The notes below the pieces were generated by a model. That model saw nothing but the letters and a program-made list of their open reading frames with translations, made no database searches and was not told the origin of the DNA. Positions 7,723 through 14,207 of a DNA stretch of 25,713 nt are shown one piece after another (position 1 is the stretch's first letter; every line of letters starts with the position of its first letter). Position numbers and translations under genes: made by a program. This stretch comes from Opitutia bacterium (lineage in GTDB: Bacteria > Verrucomicrobiota > Verrucomicrobiae > Opitutales > Opitutaceae): positions 1 through 25,713 of the forward strand of contig CANEVO010000058.1 in the NCBI GenBank assembly GCA_947442255.1, in the 5' to 3' direction.

Positions 7723-8385
7723 TCAGACCTTGTCGACGATCTTGTCGGCGAGGCCGTAGTCGATCGCTTCCTTGGCGTTCAGGTAGAAATCCCGATCGGT
7801 GTCCCGGTTAATCTGCTCGATCGGCTGGCCCGAGGACTGCGCCAGGATGTGATTCAACTCGGCGCGGAGCTTTTCCATTTCCTTCGCCTGAATGTTGATG
7901 TCGCTCGCCGGGCCGATCATGCGGCCGGAGATGAGCGGCTGGTGAATCAGGACGCGCGAATGGGGGTAGAGCAGACGACGACCCTTGGCGGCGCCGCAGA
8001 GCAGGATGGAACCCATCGAGGCGGCCATGCCGGTCACCACGACCGTGATGGGCGACGAGATGAGATTCATCGTGTCGTAAATCGCCATGCCGGCGGTGAT
8101 CGAGCCTCCGGGCGAGTTGAGGAAGAAGGTGATGTCCTTGCCCGGCTCCGTGGTTTCCAGATACAGGAGCTTTTCGGTGATGTCTTTGGCGGTTTCGTCG
8201 GTGACCGCGCCCCAGAGGAAAATCTTCCGCTGATCCAGGAACTTCCGCTGGATCATCATCGCGACCGGGGTGTTCTTTCGTGCCATCTTCGCCGCTTCCT
8301 TTTCGTCCTCCTCATCATCGTCATCGTCATCGTCGAGATGCGGCACCGGGGCGGAAAGTCCGGGTTGAAGATTATCGAAATGCAT
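7723..8385 (-). CDS. clpP: ATP-dependent Clp protease proteolytic subunit (ClpP), acidic N-terminus
   Basis: A 220-residue serine protease subunit. The catalytic triad is visible as S123 (GMAASMGS), H148 (LIHQPL) and D199 (RDTDRD). The oligomer core motifs NSPGGSITAGMAIYDTM and AKEAIDYGLADKI are present. It is unusual in that residues 18-29 form an Asp/Glu run (seven Asp in a row, then EEDE), and the normal N-terminal axial-loop segment (IPxVIEQTxxGERxYDIYSRLL) is replaced by TPVAMMIQRKFLDQRKIFLW. ATG 8385 is used; starting at Met34 (8286) would remove the acidic run. ClpP forms a two-ring chamber with ClpX or ClpA/C. No ATPase partner gene is nearby. Convergent with the broken TIGR03790 gene. 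Confidence 0.93.
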   Translation of the reverse strand: MHFDNLQPGLSAPVPHLDDDDDDDEEDEKEAAKMARKNTPVAMMIQRKFLDQRKIFLWGAVTDETAKDITEKLLYLETTEPGKDITFFLNSPGGSITAGMAIYDTMNLISSPITVVVTGMAASMGSILLCGAAKGRRLLYPHSRVLIHQPLISGRMIGPASDINIQAKEMEKLRAELNHILAQSSGQPIEQINRDTDRDFYLNAKEAIDYGLADKIVDKV

Positions 8386-8440
8386 AGTCCGCGAACGTTG
8401 GTGGACGTTTGCCGGATGGCAAGTGCGGCAGCAGGGAAGT

Positions 8441-8461
8441 ACCCGGAGCGCTGCTCCGCGG
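8441..8461. repeat. Imperfect 9-3-9 hairpin between guaD and clpP
   Basis: The arms 8441-8449 and 8453-8461 pair at 7 of 9 positions across loop GCT, with GC on both sides of the loop. It resembles the 21-nt hairpin family seen elsewhere in the window. It lies just after the guanine deaminase stop, in the clpP leader. Six consecutive base pairs next to the loop are solid; the outer part is weak. Confidence 0.35.
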
Positions 8462-8462
8462 A

Positions 8463-8933
8463 CTAGTACGCGATCTTGTCCGGCTTGTCCCGCCACTCCA
8501 CGAACGCCGCCTGGGCTTCGGGACGGAGCAGGGGCGTCATCTCAATCGCTCTTTGCTCCGGTGGCAGCGGCATCTGCTGGTAGATCCAGTCGTCATCGAA
8601 CCCGATCGCGGCGGCATCGGTGCGGGTGTTCGCATAATAGATCCGGGGAATCCGGGCCCAGTAGATCGCTGCCAGGCACATCGGGCAGGGCTCGCAGCTT
8701 GTGTAAAGTTCGCAGTCGGGGAGGGCGAACCGGCCGAGCTGCTGACACGCCGCGCGAATCGCGGTCACCTCGGCGTGGGCGGTGGGATCGTTCTCCGACG
8801 TCACGCGGTTCTCGCCGCGTGCCACCACTTCGCCGCGGCGCACAATGACGCAGCCAAACGGGCCGCCACGCTCCGAGCGCAGCGCGGCTGTCGCCAGCGC
8901 GATCGCTTCCCGCATGAAGATCTCCGGCGGCAT
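8463..8933 (-). CDS. guaD: Guanine deaminase (GuaD-type nucleoside deaminase)
   Basis: A 156-residue cytidine-deaminase-fold enzyme converting guanine to xanthine and ammonia. The zinc site is H53 and E55 (TAHAEVTAIR) with C83 and C86 (SCEPCPMCLAAIYWAR). ENRVTSENDPTAHAE, TDAAAIGFDDDWIYQQ and the C-terminal aromatic end (IAY) match the Bacillus subtilis guanine deaminase pattern rather than TadA or cytosine deaminase. With the start at 8933 the residue numbers of the zinc ligands coincide with that enzyme, and GGAGG lies 11 nt upstream; ATG 8942 and 8957 are also in frame. It is divergent from the malate synthase and allantoinase-like genes, consistent with a purine breakdown function. Confidence 0.88.
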   Translation of the reverse strand: MPPEIFMREAIALATAALRSERGGPFGCVIVRRGEVVARGENRVTSENDPTAHAEVTAIRAACQQLGRFALPDCELYTSCEPCPMCLAAIYWARIPRIYYANTRTDAAAIGFDDDWIYQQMPLPPEQRAIEMTPLLRPEAQAAFVEWRDKPDKIAY

Positions 8934-9070
8934 CGTCGTCATGACCTCCGCGTGCATGAGTCGTGCCCGCCGCGATGACAACGGCATTGCGCCCTTTTCC
9001 ATTGCTTGCCGGAGCGCGCCTGGCGTGGTATCCGCCTGCCTTTTTTCCACCGTACCTTTCCCCAACCACC

Positions 9071-10660
9071 ATGAAATCCACCGTCATCGGCGGGCTCGAG
9101 ATCCTCGGACCCATCACCCCTCAGCACGCGGAAATTCTCACGCCCGAGGCCTGCACCTTCCTCGCCGGCATCTTCCGGAAGTTCGGCGCCCGCCGGCTGG
9201 AACTGCTGCAGCGCCGCGTGGCCCGGCAGCGCGAACTCGAGGCCGGCAAGCTTCCGGATTTTTTGCCCGAGACCGCGCACATTCGGAATGATCCGAGCTG
9301 GCGCGTCGCGCCGGCGCCGGCCGATCTGCAGGATCGCCGCACCGAGATCACCGGCCCGGTGGATCGCAAGATGGTGATCAACGCCCTGAACTCCGGCGCG
9401 AAGGTGTTCATGGCCGATTTCGAGGACGCGACCACCCCGACGTGGGGCAACCTGCTCGATGGGCACAGCAACCTGCGGGATGCGATTCGCCGCACCATCA
9501 CCCTCGAGGTTCCGGGCGGGAAAAGCTACAAGCTGAACGACAAGGTCGCGACGCTGCTGATCCGTCCGCGTGGCTGGCACCTCCCGGAGAAGCACGTGAA
9601 GCTCGACGGCCAGGCGGTGGGCGGTGGGATGTTCGATTTCGGCCTCTATTTCTTCCACAACGCGAAGGAGCTCCTCGCCCGCGGCAGCGGCCCGTACCTC
9701 TACCTGCCCAAGATGGAAAGCCATCTCGAGGCCCGGTTGTGGAACGAGGTCTTCACCGACGCCGAGGCCACACTCGGGGTGCCTCACGGCAGCGTGCGCG
9801 GCACGATGCTGATCGAGACCATCCTCGCGACGTTCGAGGCCGAGGAGATGCTGTATGAACTGCGCGAGCACGCCAGCGGGCTGAACTGCGGCCGCTGGGA
9901 TTACATTTTCTCGCGGATTAAGAAGCTGCCGCGGCATGGCACGTTCCCCGATCGGGCGCAGGTCACGATGACCTCGCCGTTCATGCGCGCGTACTGCCTG
10001 CATGTGATTAAGATTTGCCACCGCCGCGGCGCGTTCGCGATGGGCGGCATGGCCGCGCAGATCCCGATCAAGAACAACCCGGCGGCCAACGAGGCCGCGA
10101 TGGCCAAGGTGCTCGCCGACAAGGAGCGCGAGGCGACCGACGGTCACGACGGCACCTGGGTCGCGCATCCCGGCCTCGTGCCGATTGCGCTGCAGGCCTT
10201 CGACAAGCACATGCCGCAGCCGAACCAGATCAACAAGCAGCGGCCGGATGTGAACGTGACGGCCGCGGAACTGCTGGCCGCGCCTCCCGGCAACATCACT
10301 GAGGCGGGCGTCCGGCTGAACCTCAGCGTCGGGATGCAATACCTCGAAGCCTGGCTGGGCGGGCTCGGCTGCGTACCGCTTTACAATTTGATGGAGGACG
10401 CCGCGACGGCCGAAATTTCGCGGGCGCAGCTCTGGCAGTGGCATCGTTTCGGCGCCACCCTCGCCGACGGCCGCAAGATCACCAGCGAACTCTACGACAC
10501 GCTGATGGCCGAGGAACTCGTCAAGATCCAGGGCGAGGTGGGTGCCGACCGGTACGCCCGCGGCAATTACCCGAAGGCGGTCGAGATGTTCCTCCGCATG
10601 GTGAAGGCCGAAGTCTTCGACGAATTCCTGACGCTCCCTGCCTACGAGCAAATCGCATGA
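9071..10660 (+). CDS. aceB: Malate synthase A
   Basis: A 529-residue malate synthase of the A type, condensing glyoxylate with acetyl-CoA to malate. Visible conserved blocks are VFMADFEDATTPTWGNLLDG, RPRGWHLPEKHV, VRGTMLIETILATFEAEEML (catalytic glutamate), GRWDYIFSRIKK, VTMTSPFMRAY and HDGTWVAHPGLV. Length is normal for the family. No isocitrate lyase gene is nearby; instead the gene overlaps an allantoinase-like gene by ATGA and is divergent from guanine deaminase, so here the glyoxylate may come from purine (ureide) breakdown. The 137-nt gap to guaD must hold both promoters; I could not identify them with confidence. Confidence 0.96.
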   Translation: MKSTVIGGLEILGPITPQHAEILTPEACTFLAGIFRKFGARRLELLQRRVARQRELEAGKLPDFLPETAHIRNDPSWRVAPAPADLQDRRTEITGPVDRKMVINALNSGAKVFMADFEDATTPTWGNLLDGHSNLRDAIRRTITLEVPGGKSYKLNDKVATLLIRPRGWHLPEKHVKLDGQAVGGGMFDFGLYFFHNAKELLARGSGPYLYLPKMESHLEARLWNEVFTDAEATLGVPHGSVRGTMLIETILATFEAEEMLYELREHASGLNCGRWDYIFSRIKKLPRHGTFPDRAQVTMTSPFMRAYCLHVIKICHRRGAFAMGGMAAQIPIKNNPAANEAAMAKVLADKEREATDGHDGTWVAHPGLVPIALQAFDKHMPQPNQINKQRPDVNVTAAELLAAPPGNITEAGVRLNLSVGMQYLEAWLGGLGCVPLYNLMEDAATAEISRAQLWQWHRFGATLADGRKITSELYDTLMAEELVKIQGEVGADRYARGNYPKAVEMFLRMVKAEVFDEFLTLPAYEQIA

Positions 10661-12075
10661 GGTCGCCGCGGCCGGTTTCTGACCGGGACGCCGGCGGGGT
10701 CCCGGCCCCTGGCCTGAATAAGATCTTCGAGGTCGTCATTCGGGGTGGCCGAATCGTCACCCCCGAGGGCATCCAGGATGCCGATGTCGGCGTCGTGGAT
10801 GGACGCATTGCGCGGATCGCGCCCGCGATCGAGGACGATGCCGCGTTGGTGATCGAGGCGGAGGGGCGGTATCTGTTCCCCGGCATCATCGACGCGCGCG
10901 TGCATTTTAACGAGCCGGGCCGGGCAGAGTGGGAGGGATTCGCCACGGGATCCGCGGCGCTCGCGGCCGGCGGCGGCACGTCCTACTTCGATCTGCCGCA
11001 TCACTCGGAGCCGCCGGTGCTCGATGCGGCCGCTTTGCGCGAGAAGCGCCGGCTCGCGGAGGAAACGTCATGCCTCGACTTTGCGCTGTGGGGCGGTCTC
11101 GGTCCGCAGAACCTCGACAAACTCGCCGCCCTGCGGGACGCCGGAGCCATCGGCCTGCACGCGTTCATGTGCCCGGACGGAACCGGCAGCCTGCCGACCG
11201 TCGACGCCAAGGTGCTGCGGGAAGGCATGAAGCGGGCGGCGAAACTCGAGATGATCGTCGCAGTGCACGCCGAGGACGCCACGCTGGTGGCCCAGTACTC
11301 GGCGATCCAAAAGGGAAAAAGTCGCAAGACCGCGGCGGCGTGGCTCGCGTCCCGGCCCGTGGAAACGGAACTCGCGGCCATTCGCCTCGCACTCGAACTC
11401 GCCGGTGAAACCGGGTGTGCGCTGCATGTCGCTCATGTGAGCAGCCCGGAGGGTCTGGGTTTGATCGACGAGGCCCGGATGCAACGGGTCGATGTCACGG
11501 CCGAGACCTCGCCGCACTACCTGCTCTTGAATGCGCGGGACGTCGCCCGCATCGGGGTGACGGCAAAGTGCTCGCCGCCAATCCGGGAGGAGGCATCGCG
11601 GGCGGAGCTGTGGCGCGATCTGCGCGCAGACCGGATCCAGAACATTGCGTCGGATCATTCGCCGGCCCCGCCCGAGCAGCGCTCGAAAGGCGACTTTCAC
11701 TCGGCGTGGAGCGGTGTCGCCGGCTGCCAGCACGGATTTGCGCTGCTGCTCTCAGCCTGCGAGGCCACGGCCGATCAGGATCTGCCGCGCCTCGCCGCCC
11801 TGCTGGCCCGCAACGTGGCGCGCCGGTTCCAACTCGATATTCACAAGGGCGTGATCGCGGAGGGGAAGGATGCGGACTTCTCGCTGATCGAGTTTGGTTC
11901 CGCACATGCGATCAAGGCCGACGAACTGTGGACGCGCCATCGCAGCAGCGTGTACGTCGGCCGGCGTTCGAAGGCGCGGGTCACCCACACCTTCCTGCGT
12001 GGAGCCGCTGTGTTCGCAGACGGACGGTTGGTGAATCTGTCGGCGCCGGGTCGGTTCCTGCGACCGCAGCGCTAG
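10657..12075 (+). CDS. Allantoinase-like amidohydrolase with altered metal ligands
   Basis: A 472-residue cyclic amidohydrolase. It matches allantoinases over its length: FNEPGRAEWEGFATGSAALAAGG, GGLGPQNLDKL, LHVAHVSSPEGL, ETSPHYLLL, AKCSPPIREE, ASDHSPAPPE, VAGCQHGFALLL and a YVGRRSKARVTHTFLRG end. Allantoinase opens allantoin to allantoate. Of the six usual binuclear-site ligands, the second His of HxH (H83), H204, H260 and D333 are present. The first His is Arg81 (codon CGC, 10897-10899) and the carbamylated Lys is His168 (codon CAC, 11158-11160). Activity is therefore uncertain; it may be mononuclear, altered in substrate, or non-catalytic. It starts with ATGA overlapping aceB, so the two are translationally coupled. 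The first 20 residues are an unconserved-looking extension. Confidence 0.8.
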   Translation: MRSPRPVSDRDAGGVPAPGLNKIFEVVIRGGRIVTPEGIQDADVGVVDGRIARIAPAIEDDAALVIEAEGRYLFPGIIDARVHFNEPGRAEWEGFATGSAALAAGGGTSYFDLPHHSEPPVLDAAALREKRRLAEETSCLDFALWGGLGPQNLDKLAALRDAGAIGLHAFMCPDGTGSLPTVDAKVLREGMKRAAKLEMIVAVHAEDATLVAQYSAIQKGKSRKTAAAWLASRPVETELAAIRLALELAGETGCALHVAHVSSPEGLGLIDEARMQRVDVTAETSPHYLLLNARDVARIGVTAKCSPPIREEASRAELWRDLRADRIQNIASDHSPAPPEQRSKGDFHSAWSGVAGCQHGFALLLSACEATADQDLPRLAALLARNVARRFQLDIHKGVIAEGKDADFSLIEFGSAHAIKADELWTRHRSSVYVGRRSKARVTHTFLRGAAVFADGRLVNLSAPGRFLRPQR

Positions 12076-12177
12076 AGGGGGGGTCCGTGGCTGCGAGCGT
12101 GAGCGAGTGGCACGACGGGCGTTTCGTCCACTCTCTGGCGCTCGTGGCTACGGGACTGGGCTTTGACTTAGCCAGCC

Positions 12178-12285
12178 GGGCGTGGACGAGCCACGCCCCT
12201 ACCCGGAATTTAGTCCCGCCGCGTATTTTGTCCTGCGCGCATTCGTCCCGCGCGCATTTTGTAGGGGCGTGCCTCGTGCACGCCC
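12178..12285. repeat. Inverted pair of REP-like hairpins (GTAG heads), island A
   Basis: Two 25-nt elements. At 12178-12202 the element is on the minus strand: head GTAG, stem GGGCGTGG/CCACGCCC, loop CTCGT. At 12261-12285 it is on the plus strand: head GTAG, stem GGGCGTGC/GCACGCCC, same loop. The stem change is compensated on both sides. The GTAG heads face each other, as in bacterial BIMEs made of REP sequences. The island lies between the convergent allantoinase-like and proA genes. An inverted, shorter copy is at 17043-17110. No REP-associated transposase gene is in the window. Confidence 0.8.
12213..12260. repeat. Three short tandem units inside REP island A
   Basis: Three units of the form GTCCCGCGCGCATTTT lie head to tail: 12213-12229 (17 nt), 12230-12244 (15 nt) and 12245-12260 (16 nt). 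They fill the spacer between the two REP-like hairpins. In the inverted island at 17043-17110 only about one diverged unit remains, so the number of units varies between copies. Confidence 0.6.
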
Positions 12286-12345
12286 ACGACGTCGCGTCGG
12301 CTACACTTCCACTTCAACGGCGCTGTCGACCCTGACCCAACCCGA

Positions 12346-13620
12346 TTACCCGCGGACCTGGCCGGTGCCCTCGATGATGAACTTGTACGAGCACAACTCG
12401 CGGAGGCCCATCGGACCGCGGGCGTGGAGCCGATCGGTGCTGATCCCGATTTCGGCGCCGTAACCAAATTCGAAGCCGTCGGTGAAGCGGGTGCTCGCGT
12501 TCCAGTAAACCGTCGCGCTGTCGATCTCCGCCAGGAACCGGCGGGCGGCCGCCTCGTCGGCGGTCACGATCGCGTCGCTGTGGTTCGAGCTGTCGCGATT
12601 GATCGTCGCGATCGCCGCGTCGAGCGAATCTACGACGCGGATTGCGATCACATAGTCGAGGAACTCGGTGGAATAATCCTCGACCGTCGCGGGCTGGGTC
12701 GGAATGTCCACCGACGCGAGAATCGCGGCCGCCGCGGCATCCGTGCGCAGCTGCACCTTGTTCGCGTGCAGGGCGCGGGCAATGGCGGGGAGAAATTGGG
12801 CGGCGACATCGCGATGCACGAGGAGCTGCTCGGCCGCGTTGCAGGCGCTCGGGCGCTGGACCTTGGCGTTGAGCGTGATCGCCTCGGCCATTGCGAGATC
12901 GGCTGCGCGATCGACATAGACGAAGCACACGCCCTTGTAGTGCTTGATGACGGGGATGGTGCTGTTCTGCGCCACGAAGCGGATGAGCCCCTCGCCACCG
13001 CGCGGAATCACGCAGTGGATGTAGGTGTCGAGCTTGAGGAGCGAAGTGAGCGCGCTGCGATCCGTCGTGGGCACGAGTTGAACCGCGTCGGCGGGGAGGC
13101 CGGCGGCGACCAGTGCGCGGGTGATGAGCACCGCGAGGGCGGTATTGGTGTGGAAGCTCTCCTTGCCGCCGCGCAGGATCGAGGCGTTGCCGCTCTTCAG
13201 GCAGAGGATCGCGCAGTCGATCGTGACGTTGGGCCGCGACTCGAAGATGATCGCGATGACGCCGATTGGCACGCGCACCTTGCGGATCAGGAGCCCGTTG
13301 GGCCGGCGTGTTTCCTCGAGCAGGTCACCGACGGGGTCGGGGAGGGCGGCGACCTCGCGGACCGACTCCGCCAGATGCTTGATCCTGGATTCGTTCAGCG
13401 TCAGCCGGTCGCGCGCGGCCGCGGACAGGACGGCCGCGTCGGGGTCGGCGAGATCCCGCTCATTGGCCGCCAGCAACTCCGCCTGCGAATCCTCGATCAA
13501 GTACGCGAGTTGTCTCAGCGCGGTGTCCTTGGCGCTCCGCGGGACCGTCGCCAGCACGAGCGCGGCCGCGCGGGCGCGTTGCGCAAGGGACAGGACAAGC
13601 TGGTCGAGGTCGGCGGACAT
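12346..13620 (-). CDS. proA: Gamma-glutamyl phosphate reductase
   Basis: A 424-residue NADPH-dependent enzyme of the aldehyde dehydrogenase superfamily that reduces gamma-glutamyl phosphate to glutamate semialdehyde in proline synthesis. Conserved parts are VPIGVIAIIFESRPNVTID, LKSGNASILRGGKE, VIPRGGEGLIRFV, IPVIKHYKGVCFVYVD, the catalytic cysteine block VQRPSACNAAEQLLVH, and FGYGAEIGISTDRLHARGPM with the final LCSYKFIIEGTGQVRG. ATG 13620 (MSADLDQLV) fits the family; the frame continues upstream without similarity. No proB is adjacent. A 19-bp palindromic site lies 109 nt upstream of the start, and the 3' end faces the REP island at 12178-12285. Confidence 0.96.
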   Translation of the reverse strand: MSADLDQLVLSLAQRARAAALVLATVPRSAKDTALRQLAYLIEDSQAELLAANERDLADPDAAVLSAAARDRLTLNESRIKHLAESVREVAALPDPVGDLLEETRRPNGLLIRKVRVPIGVIAIIFESRPNVTIDCAILCLKSGNASILRGGKESFHTNTALAVLITRALVAAGLPADAVQLVPTTDRSALTSLLKLDTYIHCVIPRGGEGLIRFVAQNSTIPVIKHYKGVCFVYVDRAADLAMAEAITLNAKVQRPSACNAAEQLLVHRDVAAQFLPAIARALHANKVQLRTDAAAAAILASVDIPTQPATVEDYSTEFLDYVIAIRVVDSLDAAIATINRDSSNHSDAIVTADEAAARRFLAEIDSATVYWNASTRFTDGFEFGYGAEIGISTDRLHARGPMGLRELCSYKFIIEGTGQVRG

Positions 13621-13728
13621 GAAGTAAATAAACAACCAAGAAACCGGCGAAAGACACGACCGAAAATGTCCGGAGCCGGTCTGACTGGATGATCGGTCGG
13701 GAGACTCGTTCACGAACGGGGGTTAGTT

Positions 13729-13747
13729 TGTAACGCAATAAGTTACA
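13729..13747. promoter_or_regulatory. Operator-like palindrome, copy 1
   Basis: The 19-nt TGTAACGCAATAAGTTACA has half sites TGTAAC and GTTACA and differs from the core of the perfect palindrome at 14028-14046 at only three positions. Two such matched sites in one divergent intergenic region suggest binding by a dimeric repressor or activator. No regulator gene is in the window near it. Confidence 0.5.
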
Positions 13748-13775
13748 CTTGGATTCCGAAGCTAAACGGATCGGC

Positions 13776-13851
13776 GTGGCCCTGTTCGTGAGGACAGGGG
13801 CTTCTTGAACGCTTCGCACAAAGCCGTCCCGCTGCTCACGCAGCGGGCTAC
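13776..13851. repeat. Inverted pair of REP-like hairpins with GTGA loops
   Basis: The forward element at 13776-13799 has head GTGG, stem CCCTGTTC/GGACAGGG (one G-U pair) and loop GTGA. The reverse element at 13828-13851 reads on the minus strand as head GTAG, stem CCCGCTGC/GCAGCGGG and loop GTGA. The loop is conserved while the stems differ. The heads point outward, the opposite layout from the island at 12178-12285. Confidence 0.65.
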
Positions 13852-14022
13852 GAAGGCAACTACGGAATCTAAGTTGCGCTTTGGTTCGGGCGGTTGCGGC
13901 TGAGGCTGGCACCCGGTCGCTCAACTAGGACTGGCCTCCGTGCAGCATGCCCGCTGCCGCGGCCCGCAGGTAATTGCAGCCCGGGCGTCGTTGCGCGAGG
14001 CGATGTGCGTCGCACCTCGAGC

Positions 14023-14051
14023 CGACGTGTAACGTATTACGTTACACGTCG
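14023..14051. promoter_or_regulatory. Perfect 29-nt palindrome, operator-like copy 2
   Basis: Two perfect 14-nt arms (CGACGTGTAACGTA and its complement) flank a single T. The inner 19 nt (14028-14046) match the site at 13729-13747. It lies about 155 nt upstream of the DUF1592 gene start. It has no T-run on either strand, which argues against a terminator and for a protein-binding site. The regulator is not identifiable. Confidence 0.6.
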
Positions 14052-14207
14052 ACTGGGCGAGATCGGACGGACGGGCGCTGCGGCCGTTCCGGCCACTTCG
14101 ACGAACTCGCCTTCAAATGCGCTTGGCGTTGGAAAAAAGGCTGCCCAAATTTTGGCTTTCTACCGCCCGGCCGAAAGTGCGCCGCCCCTTTTCAGTCAAT
14201 TACACCC

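Larger units (their letters stand above)
13621..14207. other. 587-nt divergent intergenic region between proA and the DUF1592 gene
   Basis: No gene is seen. It holds two near-identical 19-bp operator-like palindromes (13729-13747 and within 14023-14051) and an inverted pair of REP-like hairpins (13776-13851), and must contain the promoters of both flanking genes. Open frames here are short and lack motifs. The frame upstream of the DUF1592 start is open but its composition is unlike protein. Confidence 0.6.

Noticed and set aside
6256..8466. A 736-codon open frame running through clpP on the opposite strand
   Set aside because: Only the part up to about 7650 has TIGR03790 similarity. The rest is antisense to clpP, whose protein is fully conserved with its catalytic triad, so the open frame there is a GC-rich shadow.
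9442..10302. Alternative plus-strand frames inside aceB
   Set aside because: They overlap a fully conserved malate synthase in another frame and have no motifs.
12424..13692. Long plus-strand open frame opposite proA
   Set aside because: It is the antisense of a highly conserved proA; residues show the Arg/Gly/Val bias of a shadow frame.
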